Positions 48,101 through 58,640 are shown, counted from the first letter of the stretch. The stretch: DNA of 64,000 bases from Microvelia longipes (GCA_018340805.1 JACMZG010000008.1:52925983-52989982), one strand, 5' to 3'. Translations and numbers: made by a program. The notes: generated by a model not told the origin, from the letters alone.

Positions 48101-48300
48101 GTTTTGCTGTCTGATGATATGCCGAGCGTAGAAATTTAGTGAGGAAATTAACATTTAATTAATAATTTAATAGTTAATATTTTAATAGGAAGAAGATAGG
48201 TGAGGAAAAGTAAAAAAAAACAATAATTAATAGATCATAATAAAACTCTACCTGCAAATACAGTTGCAGCAAAAAGCACTAAAACAAATAAAATACGCAT
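42144..48300 (-). CDS. Gene 5: pacifastin-like prepropeptide, 6 exons
   Basis: Proposed exons are 48300-48252, 47289-47236, 45920-45840, 45112-45077, 43345-43286 and 42313-42144, all phase 1, giving 149 residues. It is collinear with gene 3. The signal peptide is MRILFVLVLFAATVFA. The next exon has a R-R-E-R site, then comes ESPDGKKLDSTHGWEDETQ with RSLVAKF, then a RHRR site and the acidic linker with one extra Asp (SDDDHLIVKP). The inhibitor domain C-x10-C-N-K-C-H-C-x7-C-T-R-M-T-C is nearly identical to that of gene 3. Predicted P1 is Arg. The C-terminus differs (HKKRVYW instead of LKKRVWCC). The similarity indicates recent duplication or gene conversion. Confidence 0.87.
44105..44852 (+). 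repeat. 5S-bearing repeat, best full-length copy
   Basis: The head AGGTATATAGGAAAAGGATT leads to a GTGTGTGTGTGTCTG tract, TATGACGTCATAAAC, ATATGCTAAGTTCCATTTCA and a poly-T. At 44608-44662 lies AGAAGTTAAGCAGCATCGAG...GATGGGTGGCCGCTGGGAAT. This aligns with the 5S rRNA positions carrying box A, the intermediate element and box C. The tail has GACGAGCAAAGCGAGT, GAGCGTAGCGAATAAGAT and the terminus GGTACCCCGTACCCGATTTT. It lies in an intron of gene 5. Confidence 0.8.
46383..46717. mobile_element. MITE-like element with TTA target duplication
   Basis: Terminal inverted repeats TGGGTGAAAGAAA and TTTCTTTCACCCA bound a 335-bp AT-rich body. TTA flanks both sides (46380-46382, 46718-46720), as in PIF/Harbinger-type elements. 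It lies in an intron of gene 5. The assignment is tentative because the repeats are short. Confidence 0.45.
47480..47735. repeat. Two diverged copies of a block of about 130 bp
   Basis: CTCGCTGCACTCGACCTCAG..AATTGGTTACC..GTGTTATGACTT recurs as CTCGCTACACTCGACCTTAA..AATTAGGTAACC..GTGTTATTGCTT. The first copy is preceded by CTTTCTTCGCTTGTCCTCAG. Confidence 0.5.
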
Positions 48301-48355
48301 ATTTTCTCAGTTTAGCTGGCTGAACTGTTTTGATCTCAAATTGCTACAAACATAA

Positions 48356-48380
48356 TTTATTTATAACATCCCCACTCTAA
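48356..48380 (-). promoter_or_regulatory. Gene 5 promoter: shared AGAGTGGGG motif plus TATA box
   Basis: The minus strand reads AATTAGAGTGGGGATG then TTATAAATAAATTATG about 55-80 bp upstream of the ATG, matching gene 3 in sequence and position. The 5' UTR shares AAAACAGTTCAGCCAGC. Confidence 0.6.
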
Positions 48381-48399
48381 TTAAATCCAGATTGCCTGA

Positions 48400-49590
48400 C
48401 CATTCTTATTCACTAACCAAATTAATTGTGAATTGAAATCAAATACAATTATGATAATCTCTATGAATGCATCATTGATAAACCCCAAGAAATATTTTCA
48501 TTGAATATTTACTGAAAATATTTAATGAGGTGCTTTCATGTGTCTTATATTGTTATTAATATAGCCTATTTAAAACAAAATAATATTATTTCTAATTCTT
48601 TTTACTACTATATTTCATTTTAAGTTTAGGTTGATGATTCAAATTTATTTTTAAAGTGAGTGAATTTTAAGAGTTCTTCTAGAATATCCAAAATGACGTA
48701 AACTATTTAGGTGGGGGAAGATTTTAAAAAATAGCACTTATTCTTTTTATGACAAAGCACCAAGACTTCATGTTATCGCAGGAATTAAAAGTCCCTGGAC
48801 AGAGTCTGCAGTTTTTAAAAAATATTTTCTTACATCATTTGATACTACCGAGTTTTGCAAAACATGAATGGTTGAAACTTGGAGGAATTGCTACATCTGG
48901 GAACTGTTCCATCATTGATGGCTTGACATAATGTCATGTCCTACTCTGTTTCGTTACGTCTAACGCATCAGGGCGCTGTCAGAGCATGAACTCACTCTGA
49001 ACTTCAATTAAAATTCCGAAGAATATAATGTGAAGTATTCACCAGAGACCAGCGGTGCTCTCTTACCGTTTCAAGCAAAACATATATCATTTGATACTAC
49101 CGAGTTTTGGTAGTAGTAGAACCGCTCGTCTCTGGCGGTGAGAATATTCGGATTCGCTCTCCTTAAAAACGAGGTCTCTTATTTCTGGCTAAATCTTTAA
49201 CCTGTCAGCATCTAATAACTGTTAACATATCTAATTGACACAACCTCGCCTTCAGTCATGGCGGTGCGAGCAGTACCTCCAATGCCGACCATCAGTGTCT
49301 GATATTCATTCCATTTGACTATCAGTGTCTGGCATTTTCCAGAAGACGGCCTTAAATATAGAAATCTCAGGATCAAGTATAACCTTCTGCTCGCATATCT
49401 AGAAAGTCTTCAGGACAACTTTGCTACTTTAGATCGGTTGTAGGACTTAATGAGTAATTCTGAATTGGATTAATCAATTTAACTTCTTCTGGTGTAGTAT
49501 TTTACGTTACACATACTCCTGACTCGGCATCAATTCTCACGGTGTTTCCAAATTGAAAAAGCTATGTTCTTGGACAATACATGCATTTAT
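48400..49590. other. Intergenic stretch, no firm gene
   Basis: At 49270-49300 CCTCCAATGCCGACCATCAG echoes the gag sequence around the DNA-transposon target at 60.15 kb. On the plus strand YRNLRIKYNLLLAYLESLQD follows, perhaps a very old gag piece. The frame is short and this is only a suspicion. Confidence 0.3.
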
Positions 49591-49597
49591 TTTATTT

Positions 49598-50165
49598 CCA
49601 GTGGGCACCCATTTAGGCACTGATCTAGCTCGATGCTGCTTAGCTTCAATGATCTAACAAATACCTTAGATATACTTGCCGTATAAAAACAAAACTTAGT
49701 ATACTTATTTATTACAAATTTCAACTCAGTTAGATTCTTTCCTATATTTTACAATTTTTTCAAAACCATATATAAATCATTAGATAAATATTTAATAATG
49801 ATAATGATATGATATTTGGCATTTATGTTGGACTTATATGTCTACATGCGAGCTAAATCTCAAACTAATCAAAACATTTTTTCGCGTTTGATGAATTATC
49901 GAAATTTTTGCTGAGCCATCATTGTTAACTATGTCATATTTTTTTCGGATAGCTAGACCTAAAGAATGATTTTGGGACTAAGTTTAAACTCTCTAGCATA
50001 CATACACTGGAAGATAGATCATAACAGACCCACACAAATACATGCAGACAGTCAACTTAGTAAAAACTACTAAGGTCTTAAAAAAGCCTGAAAAGAATAA
50101 TTCAGGCAACATCTCGGTTCGGATTTTTTTGCAAACACAATTCTTTTCATACATTTCTACTATTA
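49598..50165 (-). repeat. 5S-bearing repeat, reverse copy
   Basis: Starts inside the 5S-like segment (TCCAGTGGGCACCCATTTAG..CACTGATC..GATGCTGCTTAGCTT, about 49598-49650). It continues through the body and ends at CACAATTCTTTTCATACATT, the reversed family head. The GCGAAGC-rich tail is missing. Confidence 0.65.
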
Positions 50166-50509
50166 ATGAGAAAACGTAAGAACTTTTATTACTATTTATA
50201 GTCTTCATAACAATTTTAAAAATTGTAATTTTACACCAAAAAAGTGCAGTTTACACTTTAAGTGATACATGGTTGGTAAAGTTTAATTGAAATTCAGTAC
50301 AGAACATTAAAATTGATTATTTAATCATGTCTATGGATAAATTTTATAAAGGTTATCATATTATCAGCTTTACAAATAAGGACAAGAACATAATTTAGAC
50401 TACAATTAATGAATTTTTTTGCCAAATTTGTTATCTTGCGTTTTGATTTGCTATCAATTAATTTCATGAATTTTTCACCATCCTTTACATCCGAGTAGAT
50501 CATCCGAGT

Positions 50510-50550
50510 AGATCACTCTTGCCTTATTATTATAAGGTGAGAGTGATCTA
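50510..50550. repeat. Hairpin with about 18-bp arms
   Basis: AGATCACTCTTGCCTTAT pairs with ATAAGGTGAGAGTGATCT with a single mismatched dinucleotide. Confidence 0.7.
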
Positions 50551-50934
50551 ATTTGAAAATATAAAACTTAGCTAATGCCTATGTATGTATGTCAGTTACT
50601 TGTACATAGCAAGTAAAATTATTTATTATTATTTTCGACCGAGTCATTGGGTTATAAGGCATTAGTTAAACCAAGACTGAATGAATTGATTCTGGTTGAC
50701 TTGTACACATGGTATATCAAGTATATAAAGTACACAAATATTCTTATATCAAGTCTTTCGAAATAAAGGGCTGACTGAGCCATTTGGAAGCCAATTTTAG
50801 TTCAAAAATCGATGTTGAAGCTAGTTTGCGTAAATTTATAATTTTACAAAGTAAAAAAAAGCTTGCTTGTATAAGAAATCATGGCTCGGTTCGTTCGCTA
50901 AATTAAGGATGTTTATAATTTAACATAATAAATA

Positions 50935-51032
50935 CGGGCCTTCGGCCAGTAGCCGCTACGCGGCCTCGGCGCTTCGCGCCTCGTCCGCTCCGCGCGTCGG
51001 CCCAACGGGCCGCTTCGCGGCCCGGGGCCTCC
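50935..51032. repeat. GC-rich island of nested short palindromes
   Basis: About 100 bp of very high GC in an AT-rich region. It is built of small inverted repeats such as GGCCTTCGGCC, GGCGCTTCGCGCC, GGCCGCTTCGCGGCC and CGCTCCGCGCG. A smaller relative is at 58588-58630. Confidence 0.7.
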
Positions 51033-51036
51033 CTCA

Positions 51037-51197
51037 AAAATCAAGTTTGTGAGAAAGCCACTCAGGCCCGCGAAGCGGCCTGAGTGAGGCTGTGAAATTC
51101 GCTAGATACATGGCAAAATGCCATGTATCTAGCGAATTTTCACAGCCTCACTCAGGCCCGCTTCGCGGCCTGAGTGGCTTTCTCACAAACTTGATTT
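51037..51197. repeat. Near-perfect 160-bp palindrome
   Basis: The arms of about 80 bp (51037-51115 and 51116-51197) differ by one inserted base. An inner GGCC(C)GCGAAGC hairpin is also flipped between them. The centre is TGGCAAAATGCCA. It immediately follows the GC-rich island. It could be a small fold-back element or the product of a recent inverted duplication. Confidence 0.8.
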
Positions 51198-51317
51198 TAC
51201 TAATTGAGATTTTATTAATACTCTATATTTATTAATAGATGCTATAATATTAAATTAAGAAACATTATAACAAAAATATATATTATACCGTTTAATAATA
51301 ATAAAAATAAATAAAAA

Positions 51318-51900
51318 ATACCGTTTCCGTCACTAAAGATTGTCTGATTGAGCTGAAACCGGTCGCAATGGTTTTAGAATGACTTCGACCATATAAAAGA
51401 CAACTTCAACACTTACTTACATTTATGATTGTTTAATAAATTTAAAGAAAAATGTCAAATTTTTTTTGTAACAAATTGTTTATTTGAGTAAAATCTTAAG
51501 GTTGAAAAAATATATTCATGATTTTTAAAATAAAAATACCGTTTGCGTCACTTAGGATTGTCCGATTGAGCTGAAACTGGTCGCATTCGTTTAGAATAAC
51601 TTCGACCATATAAAGACTACTTCGATGTTCTTCCTCTTTACGGTCTGCTTAGCTCGGCGTGGTTCAGTGGAAGCCATTTTTGCCCTGTCTCTCTGGGACA
51701 GTAGCTACCATGGTGAGCAAGAGGTAGAGGTTCTCTTTTATACTATATCCCCACCCTCTAACACTACTGAACCCAACAGATATCGTACGAGTCTTTGACC
51801 TAGACGTATACTATAACAAGATTATATATATTATGTATACCAATTGCGCCATTTGTGATGGTTCGATTGAGCTGAAATTGGTCTTAATCGATTCAGCTAG
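51318..51900. repeat. Three dispersed copies of a block of about 90 bp
   Basis: ATACCGTTT.CGTCACT..GATTGTC.GATTGAGCTGAAAC.GGTCGCA..CGACCATATAAA occurs at 51318-51400 and 51536-51620, with a diverged third copy at 51843-51900. Confidence 0.6.
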
Positions 51901-52123
51901 CCTCTACCTAGATACTAGATACTTGTTTTAAAGCCATTTTAAGTTTCAAAAAAAATTTTTTTTCATGACGTCATAACTTTGGTTGATGACGTCATAATGT
52001 TTTTATAAACAATAGGCCTCTAACCTCCTCAACATCTCGCGATTTGCAAGTTTCGTTTCAATTTGAGAACGCCTTCGAGAGTTATCGTTCGCCATACGAA
52101 AGGGTAGAAACTCTTAATACACT

Positions 52124-52133
52124 ATATATATAA

Positions 52134-52194
<61 letters not shown>

Positions 52195-52252
52195 TATATT
52201 ATATATATATATATATTATATATAATAATATAATATATATACACATATATAA
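52124..52252. repeat. (TA)n microsatellite
   Basis: Long TA tract with AT-rich interruptions. Confidence 0.9.
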
Positions 52253-52379
52253 TATAACTTTTTTTCGGCATATATTTTGTTATCAGTAAGCCAATAGAAC
52301 CGATTCCACTCACTCCCACCTCAACTTCCGTCATCCGAACAACCTCATAGCGTCATTTTCATTATGAAATTCGCTAAAG

Positions 52380-52560
52380 GGGCACGCTTTGCTTGCTTGC
52401 TCGCGTGCACATCTGATATTACATATTAAAAAGGGGGCTCGTTTCGCTCGCTAGATTGGGTATATTTAGAATTTTTGCACAAAGAAAGGGCCCGCTTCGC
52501 TCGCAAGATTGTGGTTATTAGTAATGGATAGTGAAAAGTACTTGCTTCGCTCACTAATTA
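52380..52560. repeat. Cluster of CTTCGCTCGC motifs
   Basis: Four spaced short GC islands (GCTTTGCTTGCTTGCTCGCG, CTCGTTTCGCTCGCTAG, CCCGCTTCGCTCGCAAG, CTTGCTTCGCTCACTAA) lie in otherwise AT-rich DNA. Confidence 0.6.
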
Positions 52561-53265
52561 TATAAAGTAAATTACAATTGATCATTATCTTGAACATTCT
52601 TATAAAATTAGTAAAAACTAATTATTATAGCCGGCATGTTTAAATTTTTGAAATTATTTATTTTTTTATTTTATTTACTTAAAAAGTTTTACATGTTACC
52701 CTAACAGACAATGTCCACAAGTAGGATACATGGTAAGATGAAAGTTAAATTAATGCAATAAATTACAAAATAAAATTAAAAAACAATACAATTACAGCTT
52801 ATAAGTGCAATAAAATAGTAACTAACAATTAGGGTTAAAAATATATAAAACATTCTTAAAGTAACATAATTCAAAATTTAAAACCAGAATTAGGAGGAAA
52901 AAGGGAAGATAAATTATACTATATAACATTTGATTTTACGATTCATTACTCGATTTATTCCTTTTAATTTATTTTTTTTGTGTTCACGATTAAGCTATAA
53001 ACTCTTAAAAACGATATGCGACACGACTTTTTTAATGGTCTGCCATTTTTGTCGCTATTTTGAAAATATCGGCGTCACTGTAACTAAAATCTATACAGCT
53101 TTGAAGACTAATTACTAGTATGACAAGTTTAATTTAAATTGGTCATTTTTACGGCAGTTATCGTCATACGAACAAACGCACAAACACATAAACATACACA
53201 CCGTCCCGTAACTTATGAAATGAAAGAACTCACGTTCGTTAAATTAATAATTATAAAAATTTTAC

Positions 53266-53314
53266 CTGCAGAAGCAGTTGCTAGAGCTAGTGACAAAATG
53301 AACAAAGTTCGCAT
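53266..53314 (-). CDS. Gene 6: orphan signal-peptide exon of the inhibitor family (partial)
   Basis: The minus strand encodes MRTLFILSLALATASA followed by a phase-1 donor (GCAG|GTAAAAT), the same 49-bp first exon as genes 2, 3 and 5. Upstream are AAAACAGTATAGTAACTGAA and AGAGTGGGAATG, so the promoter is homologous too. The TATA box seems lost (TTAATGATTTA). No downstream exons were found before gene 5, so it may be an alternative first exon for gene 5 or the relic of a lost gene. Confidence 0.65.
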
Positions 53315-53399
53315 ACTTCCTTGGTTCAGTTACTATACTGTTTTGATAGCGAATTCTAAAATAATTAATTTACTTCCCTATTCAACAGATAAATCATTA

Positions 53400-53418
53400 A
53401 CATTCCCACTCTATCAGA
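53400..53418 (-). promoter_or_regulatory. Shared AGAGTGGG motif upstream of gene 6 exon
   Basis: CTGATAGAGTGGGAATG on the minus strand corresponds to the motif at genes 3 and 5, about 90 bp from the ATG. The adjacent TATA box is not conserved. Confidence 0.45.
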
Positions 53419-53967
53419 GTAAAACTTGACACATTTAGACCCATTCTGAAACCATCACGTGTCTGCAAATGTGAATCAAACATTTCTATCACATCAATCA
53501 ACGTTTAATTAATAAACATAGAAGTAATGAACCGTAAATAATTTCATAAATATTGAATGAGTATTGAAGAATGAAAGGGAAAACGAAAGGATTCAATTGA
53601 TTAACTGTGAGATAATCTCTTCCTTGAGCAACAGGACTCCTAGCGGAGATAGAAATAATGATTTCTATCTCTCTCTTATTTCTCTGATGAAACAGAATCT
53701 CTCTTTTGTCAATAATGCAAAGCATCAAACCTTACAATAAGACAGATAATAAAGGAGTGTTAACCATAAAAGATAACTGTTGGTGATAAGAAACATTATG
53801 GAAAAGTTATTACTCTAGTCTAAGAACAAATCTGGGGGCACAACAGTTTCCCCGCCAAGTCTTTCACTGAATGCTGCTCGAGGCTATTTCCACACTTAAA
53901 AGGTTTTTTAGATCATTATAAAATGTTTAATTAGTTTCAGCTAAACGACTTTGATAAGTTGATTCAT

Positions 53968-53970
<3 letters not shown>

Positions 53971-54003
<33 letters not shown>
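53971..54003. repeat. (TA)n microsatellite at the left edge of BEL/Pao element 1
   Basis: TA repeats continue as TATATATATT beyond the other LTR at 57064. Confidence 0.85.
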
Positions 54004-54008
<5 letters not shown>

Positions 54009-54245
54009 CTGCAGTAAATAAGAACAAGGTATATAGTCTTTAGACTGAGAAGTTTATTAACATACAATAAACTATTTAACTTCACGTCAGAACTATAAGG
54101 GACACTAGTTTTCCCTGACTGCTAAACTTGAAATTAACTAACTATGACAGGACATGACAGAATAATATATATCAACTGGACAATTTAAATGACAATAAAT
54201 AAACAGGTTTTAAACTTATGTGCAGAAACCGCCAAGGCGGTAACA
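54004..54245 (-). repeat. 3' LTR of BEL/Pao element 1
   Basis: About 95% similar to 56831-57063, with small indels; it has an extra CAGGTTTTAA-type insertion. It begins TGTTACCGCC and ends GCAGCAACA on the minus strand. Confidence 0.8.
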
Positions 54246-54253
54246 CTCCCGGC

Positions 54254-54666
54254 CTAGCCTAGCGCCTTTGGCGCTTCAACTAAGAGAACTACTGCCCTGG
54301 CCGGTCGCTCCTTTTCGCCACCTTTGGCGAAACGGAGCTTTACCGTCCTTACCAAACCATCCTCCCCAGGGGATACAGCAACTATCATGGCTAGGGGCCA
54401 TGAATTTCGAGGGTATGTCTCGGATTTACATAAAACTATATCTCCCACACTAAGGTTTCTCCTAGTGGAGGTCCATTTTTACTCGTTGCTGGAGTGATTG
54501 TAGGTACTCTCTCCTACACCTGCCCCAGAACTCCTCTGATAAACTCTGCACCTGCCTCCATCTTTTCTTCTCGAGGCTGCTCTCGCCTGAAAAAGAACCA
54601 GAAACAGGTGGTACAGCTCCTTTTAGATAGATCAGATGGTTTGGCGTGAGGGGAGCTAGCTCTTCC
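54254..54666 (-). pseudogene. BEL/Pao integrase C-terminal region (DUF5641-like), broken
   Basis: Reads LTPNHLIYLKGAVPP, RWRQVQSLSEEFWGR, then after a stop VGDIVLCKSETYPRNSWPL with GEDGLVRTVKLR. These are the hallmark motifs of the integrase tail of BEL/Pao Pol. It ends nine bases before the 3' LTR. Confidence 0.75.
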
Positions 54667-54670
54667 TTGT

Positions 54671-56778
54671 TTACTTCTTATATATACTGTGGATACTTAC
54701 AGGATGCGTTCTACCGCAACCTATAATAGTGCATTTTGCTCTGTTTTTGCACTCCTTACTTCTATGATTTTTCGCTAAACAACTAAAACATAGATTCTCA
54801 CTATAAATAAATTGTTTTATATTCTCAGAATTTTGTTTTTGCAATTCTGGACATGCTTGTATCGAGTGACTACTCTTACAATAAGCACACGGGTCTATCT
54901 TGGTTCTCATCCCTTGATTTACAGCGTTACTACTACTACTAGGCAAAGAAACATTTCGTCTGCCTTTAGCTGTAAACGAATTTGGCTTGTGATAACTATT
55001 ATCTTTCGTCGAACAACTTTTGTTCACGATCGAACCATAAACAGGATGATTCATCTGTTTAGCTATATCTTCTACAAATTTAGCTAAATCATCAATAGAT
55101 TCTTGGCCTTGTTTATGCTCTATAAATTTCACCCACCCTGCAAATAGCGCTGGGTAAACGCGATACCATTTTCTTTAAACACACTTTGGCGCTTATCTCG
55201 TGTCGAGCCTCTGGTGACAATACCCTACTAGCTGTGGAAAGTGCTTCCGCGTATTCACGTAATCCTTTACCATCGTTTAAAGATAAGGTTGGACCATCCA
55301 CTAGTTTGTTAGTCCATGCCTCCGTTACTGCTGCTGGATTCCCAAATCTGCTTTCTAATAGAGCTAAACTATCTGCAAAATTTAAACCAAAGTTATCCTG
55401 AAAAACCTTCAAAGCTTCGCCACCCTAAAATTTGGATAAATATTACTTTATCGTGATCAGGTAAGACACCGTCCTCTAAATAGGTTCTTATCTGATCTCT
55501 AAAAATTGGAAAGTCAACGCAATCGCCCTTAAAAATGAATGGTACTAAAGAATTTAGCATTTGAATTTTGACATCAAAATAAACGGATCAATGACAGGAT
55601 TAGTAAAAGACGTTAAATTATTATTAAAATTTGACCTGATAGTTGCTGTATCTGGCGGCTCTTGGGAGGGTCGCTGGTAAGGTTGGTAAACCTGGTTAGG
55701 GGGTTTGGGATTGCTCTGGGTATGGGAATAGGTTTATGGGGGACGGGATTCTAGGAATAATATCGGAGGTAGGGTTTTTCGGGTTCTAGGGGGTTTATTC
55801 TTTGTTGATCTCGAATAACTTCCTGAGTACTGCGATGAGATCTAGGTGCTGGTACTGGTGGTGTGAGATGACCGGATGAATGAACTTGTAGTGTAGGTAG
55901 TGTGTAGGTTGCCGTGTTACGTCGCTCTCGATCTGATTTCTGATGTTATTTAAATCATTCGCGTCGCGGTTGTTGTGACTTCTGATGACGTTTAAATCGT
56001 TAACCTTTGACGTACTCGGTGTAACTACTGGCAGCTCTGGTGTTTTTTCGTACACTGATGGCTGTAACGCACAGGCTCTCATTGCATTTACAACTACTTC
56101 TAATTCCTGAGAGTTTAATTCAGGATCTTGTAGAACTTTCTTTACTAATCTATTTTTTCTAATTCTATGTCTATTTTTACTTTTTTCTGGTGCAGCAATT
56201 TATCTCTTTCTAGTGTCTCGAGTTGGGCGGTTAATTTAGTTGCTAGGCTACTTACGTTAGACACACGCGACCTGGTGGAATTTGCCGTGCGATTTGTTGT
56301 AGCGGTGACAGCTGATACGTCAGACTTGATGGAATTTAGACGACCGGGTAAAGAACTAATGAGTTTAGCACCGAGCTGTTGAATTTCGGCAGCTTCTTGC
56401 GAGCTAGGAGCCACTGATGTAGGTTTGGTCCGTTCACTCACCGATTTTAACACGGCCGACTCAGTACGAAACCATTCTTCTAAATCCTGTCTGATGTCGT
56501 ACAAGTTATTCATGGTTTCTACTTCGGTGTCCGAATAAGTCGTAACAAAGTGATCTACTTTAATACAAAATTCGTCCACTAGGATCTTAAGTTCGCTTAA
56601 GGAAGCACTCTGCATTCCTATGGTAGCGTAATTCTGTTTTAGCTGCATAAACTCGTTTTGCTTACTACTAAGGCTTATTAATCAAGTCTTTAATACTTTT
56701 AAGGTCAGCGTTCCTAGCTTCAGCTCGGGCCATGTTCCTGGTTCTTCTACGACTGTCCGAATCAGCACCCAACGACAT
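54671..56778 (-). pseudogene. BEL/Pao gag (DUF1759 type) with frameshifts
   Basis: It opens with ATG at 56778 (MSLGADSDSRRRTRNMARAE) and breaks frame near 56690. It continues as a coiled, Ser/Thr-rich segment (56648-56145), a further segment at 56082-55795 and a DUF1759 core (SLALLESRFGNPAAVTEAW, 55412-55113). It ends with two Cys/His knuckles of the C-x2-C and C-x2-C-x4-H-x4-C sort and a terminal C-x4-CG-x3-HP motif (55132-54671). At least four frame breaks show it is dead. Confidence 0.75.
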
Positions 56779-56830
56779 ATTTGCAATCTTCTATAAACTA
56801 CTAACTGATTTTATTCTATAGTTCTTTGAC

Positions 56831-57063
56831 TGTTGCTGCAGTAAATAAGAACAAGGTATATAGTCTTTAGACTGAGAAGTTTATTAACATACAATAACTA
56901 TTTAACTTCACGTCAAAGAACTATAAGGGACACTAGTTTTCCCTGACTGCTAAACCTTGAAATTAACTAACTATGACAGGACATGACAGAATAATATATA
57001 TCAACTGGAAAATTTAAATGACAATAAATAAACTTATGTGCAGAAACCGCCAAGGCGGTAACA
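56831..57063 (-). repeat. 5' LTR of BEL/Pao element 1
   Basis: Direct repeat of 54004-54245. It contains AATAAACTTCTC-type AT-rich sequence. Confidence 0.8.
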
Positions 57064-58580
57064 TATATATATTATACAATATATATTTATACATATTGTT
57101 TAAATAAGGAGTTCAAGCATCAGGTCATAGAACTAACTAGAGTTCTAACATTGTTTCAATAAAAAACTGTTTAAAACTAAACTTAGATTTGTAATATACA
57201 TGAATCCAACGAAATTTACGATTCAAAAATTATATTTATTTTTGTGTAGATAAAGTAGTTTTTAGTAATTTTGTACTGATTCTAATGATATTTTTAGCAT
57301 CTTTACGACATTTTGAGTCTCTGACAAATTGAATGGAGAAAGCACTTTGAGTATAGAGGATTATTTTTATTCGTATTTGTAATTATATGAGCTTAACTTA
57401 TCAAACTCTGTAAAAATCCATTAAAATGGTTACATCATATACAAATTTATAATTAATCAAAAGGAATAGCTATTAAATTTTGGCAAGAGCATTAGTTAGG
57501 ACCACCCTAATAATTCACTTGTCCTTGTTTGTTCAACTATTAAATATGATAACCTCTGACATGAGAATTTTCGGTTAAGGATTAAATAACATATTTAAAA
57601 TAAATATATTGTAATAATCTTATATTAATAATAGGTTTTTTAGTCTACGTTTATATGTAGAACCAAGAACCAGCTGATTGAGGATGGCTCACTGTCACTA
57701 TCATTTCTCATCCAAAGTTTGTTCCTTCATACTTCAAATTTGTTTGTTCACTGTACGAAGTTTTCACATTGCCGCAAATGTAATTACTTTGCAATATTTC
57801 CGCTTGGTCAACTCAACTCTAGAAGAAGTTATCTAACAGATTCTTACAAATACTTATCTGATGAAAATAAAACTGGTGACAAATTGAAAAGTTTACTTGG
57901 GGTGGTAACCTAAGACTAATTACAGAGTGGCCCAAATGTCTCGCCTTTTAATTTTTTAAACCTTGTTGAATACATTTTTTAAACTTGTAGTATGTATAAT
58001 TCAGTTTATTTTTTTACTTTACCATTTAGGCACAGCGCCCAAATGATGTTATTGATTTCAAATAGTCCGATTTGAAATTTCAAATCGAAACTGATGTAGA
58101 CACGATATGACAACTCAATAAGTTATAAAACATGAGGTCACGGTTCAAATCTTGGTACCGCAGATAATTTTGCTATCATTTGATTCATACTGTACAAGGT
58201 GCGGGAGAAGTATATTAATTTTACTAAGATTATTTATACAAACTTCTATCCACTATGGTGCCAACTAAAATTATCATGAATGATGATGATTGCGACACCT
58301 CCTTCCATTCTTGTGCGCATTCCTGAGTCCACAGGCTCGTAGAGTATAAGTTTATAATCTTTTCATATTGTCTTAAAATTAAAAAAAAATGAGTTTTTTC
58401 GTTTTGCTGTTAAGGGTGTACTAACATTATGTTTTCCGTATTCCCCAAATTGCTCCGTCCACTATTTGATTTAGAGACTTAAAATTTTCTACAGGTGCTA
58501 AAACATTTTTAAATGAATCGCTCTTTTTTCATATTTTTGATATAATGATTAGAAACACTTTTTGGTTCTTCTTAAAAAAT
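57064..58580. other. Intergenic stretch with possible SINE remains
   Basis: Near 58120-58180 CACGGTTCAAATCTTGGTAC resembles a tRNA B box with no A box in front. Nothing else is recognised. Confidence 0.35.
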
Positions 58581-58587
58581 AAGAGGC

Positions 58588-58640
58588 CTTCGGCCTCTTT
58601 GCCGCTCCGCGGCCACCGCGTCCCTTGTGGCTGCTTTTGC
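58588..58640. repeat. Short GC-rich palindromic island
   Basis: AAGAGGCCTTCGGCCTCTT followed by GCCGCTCCGCGGC, similar in style to 50.94 kb. Confidence 0.65.

Larger units (their letters stand above)
54004..57063 (-). mobile_element. BEL/Pao-type LTR retrotransposon 1, internally deleted
   Basis: LTRs of 233 and 242 bp in direct orientation, TG...CA bounded on the minus strand, flank only 2.6 kb of internal DNA. This encodes a broken gag followed directly by the very end of the integrase. Protease, reverse transcriptase, RNase H and the integrase core are gone, with no stuffer in place. The element sits in a (TA)n tract, with TATAT on both sides as a possible 5-bp target duplication. A purine run GGCCGGGAG precedes the 3' LTR. 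Confidence 0.8.

Noticed and set aside
49270..49450. Third BEL/Pao gag relic
   Set aside because: One shared phrase with the gag at 60.15 kb and a short frame are not enough to call it.
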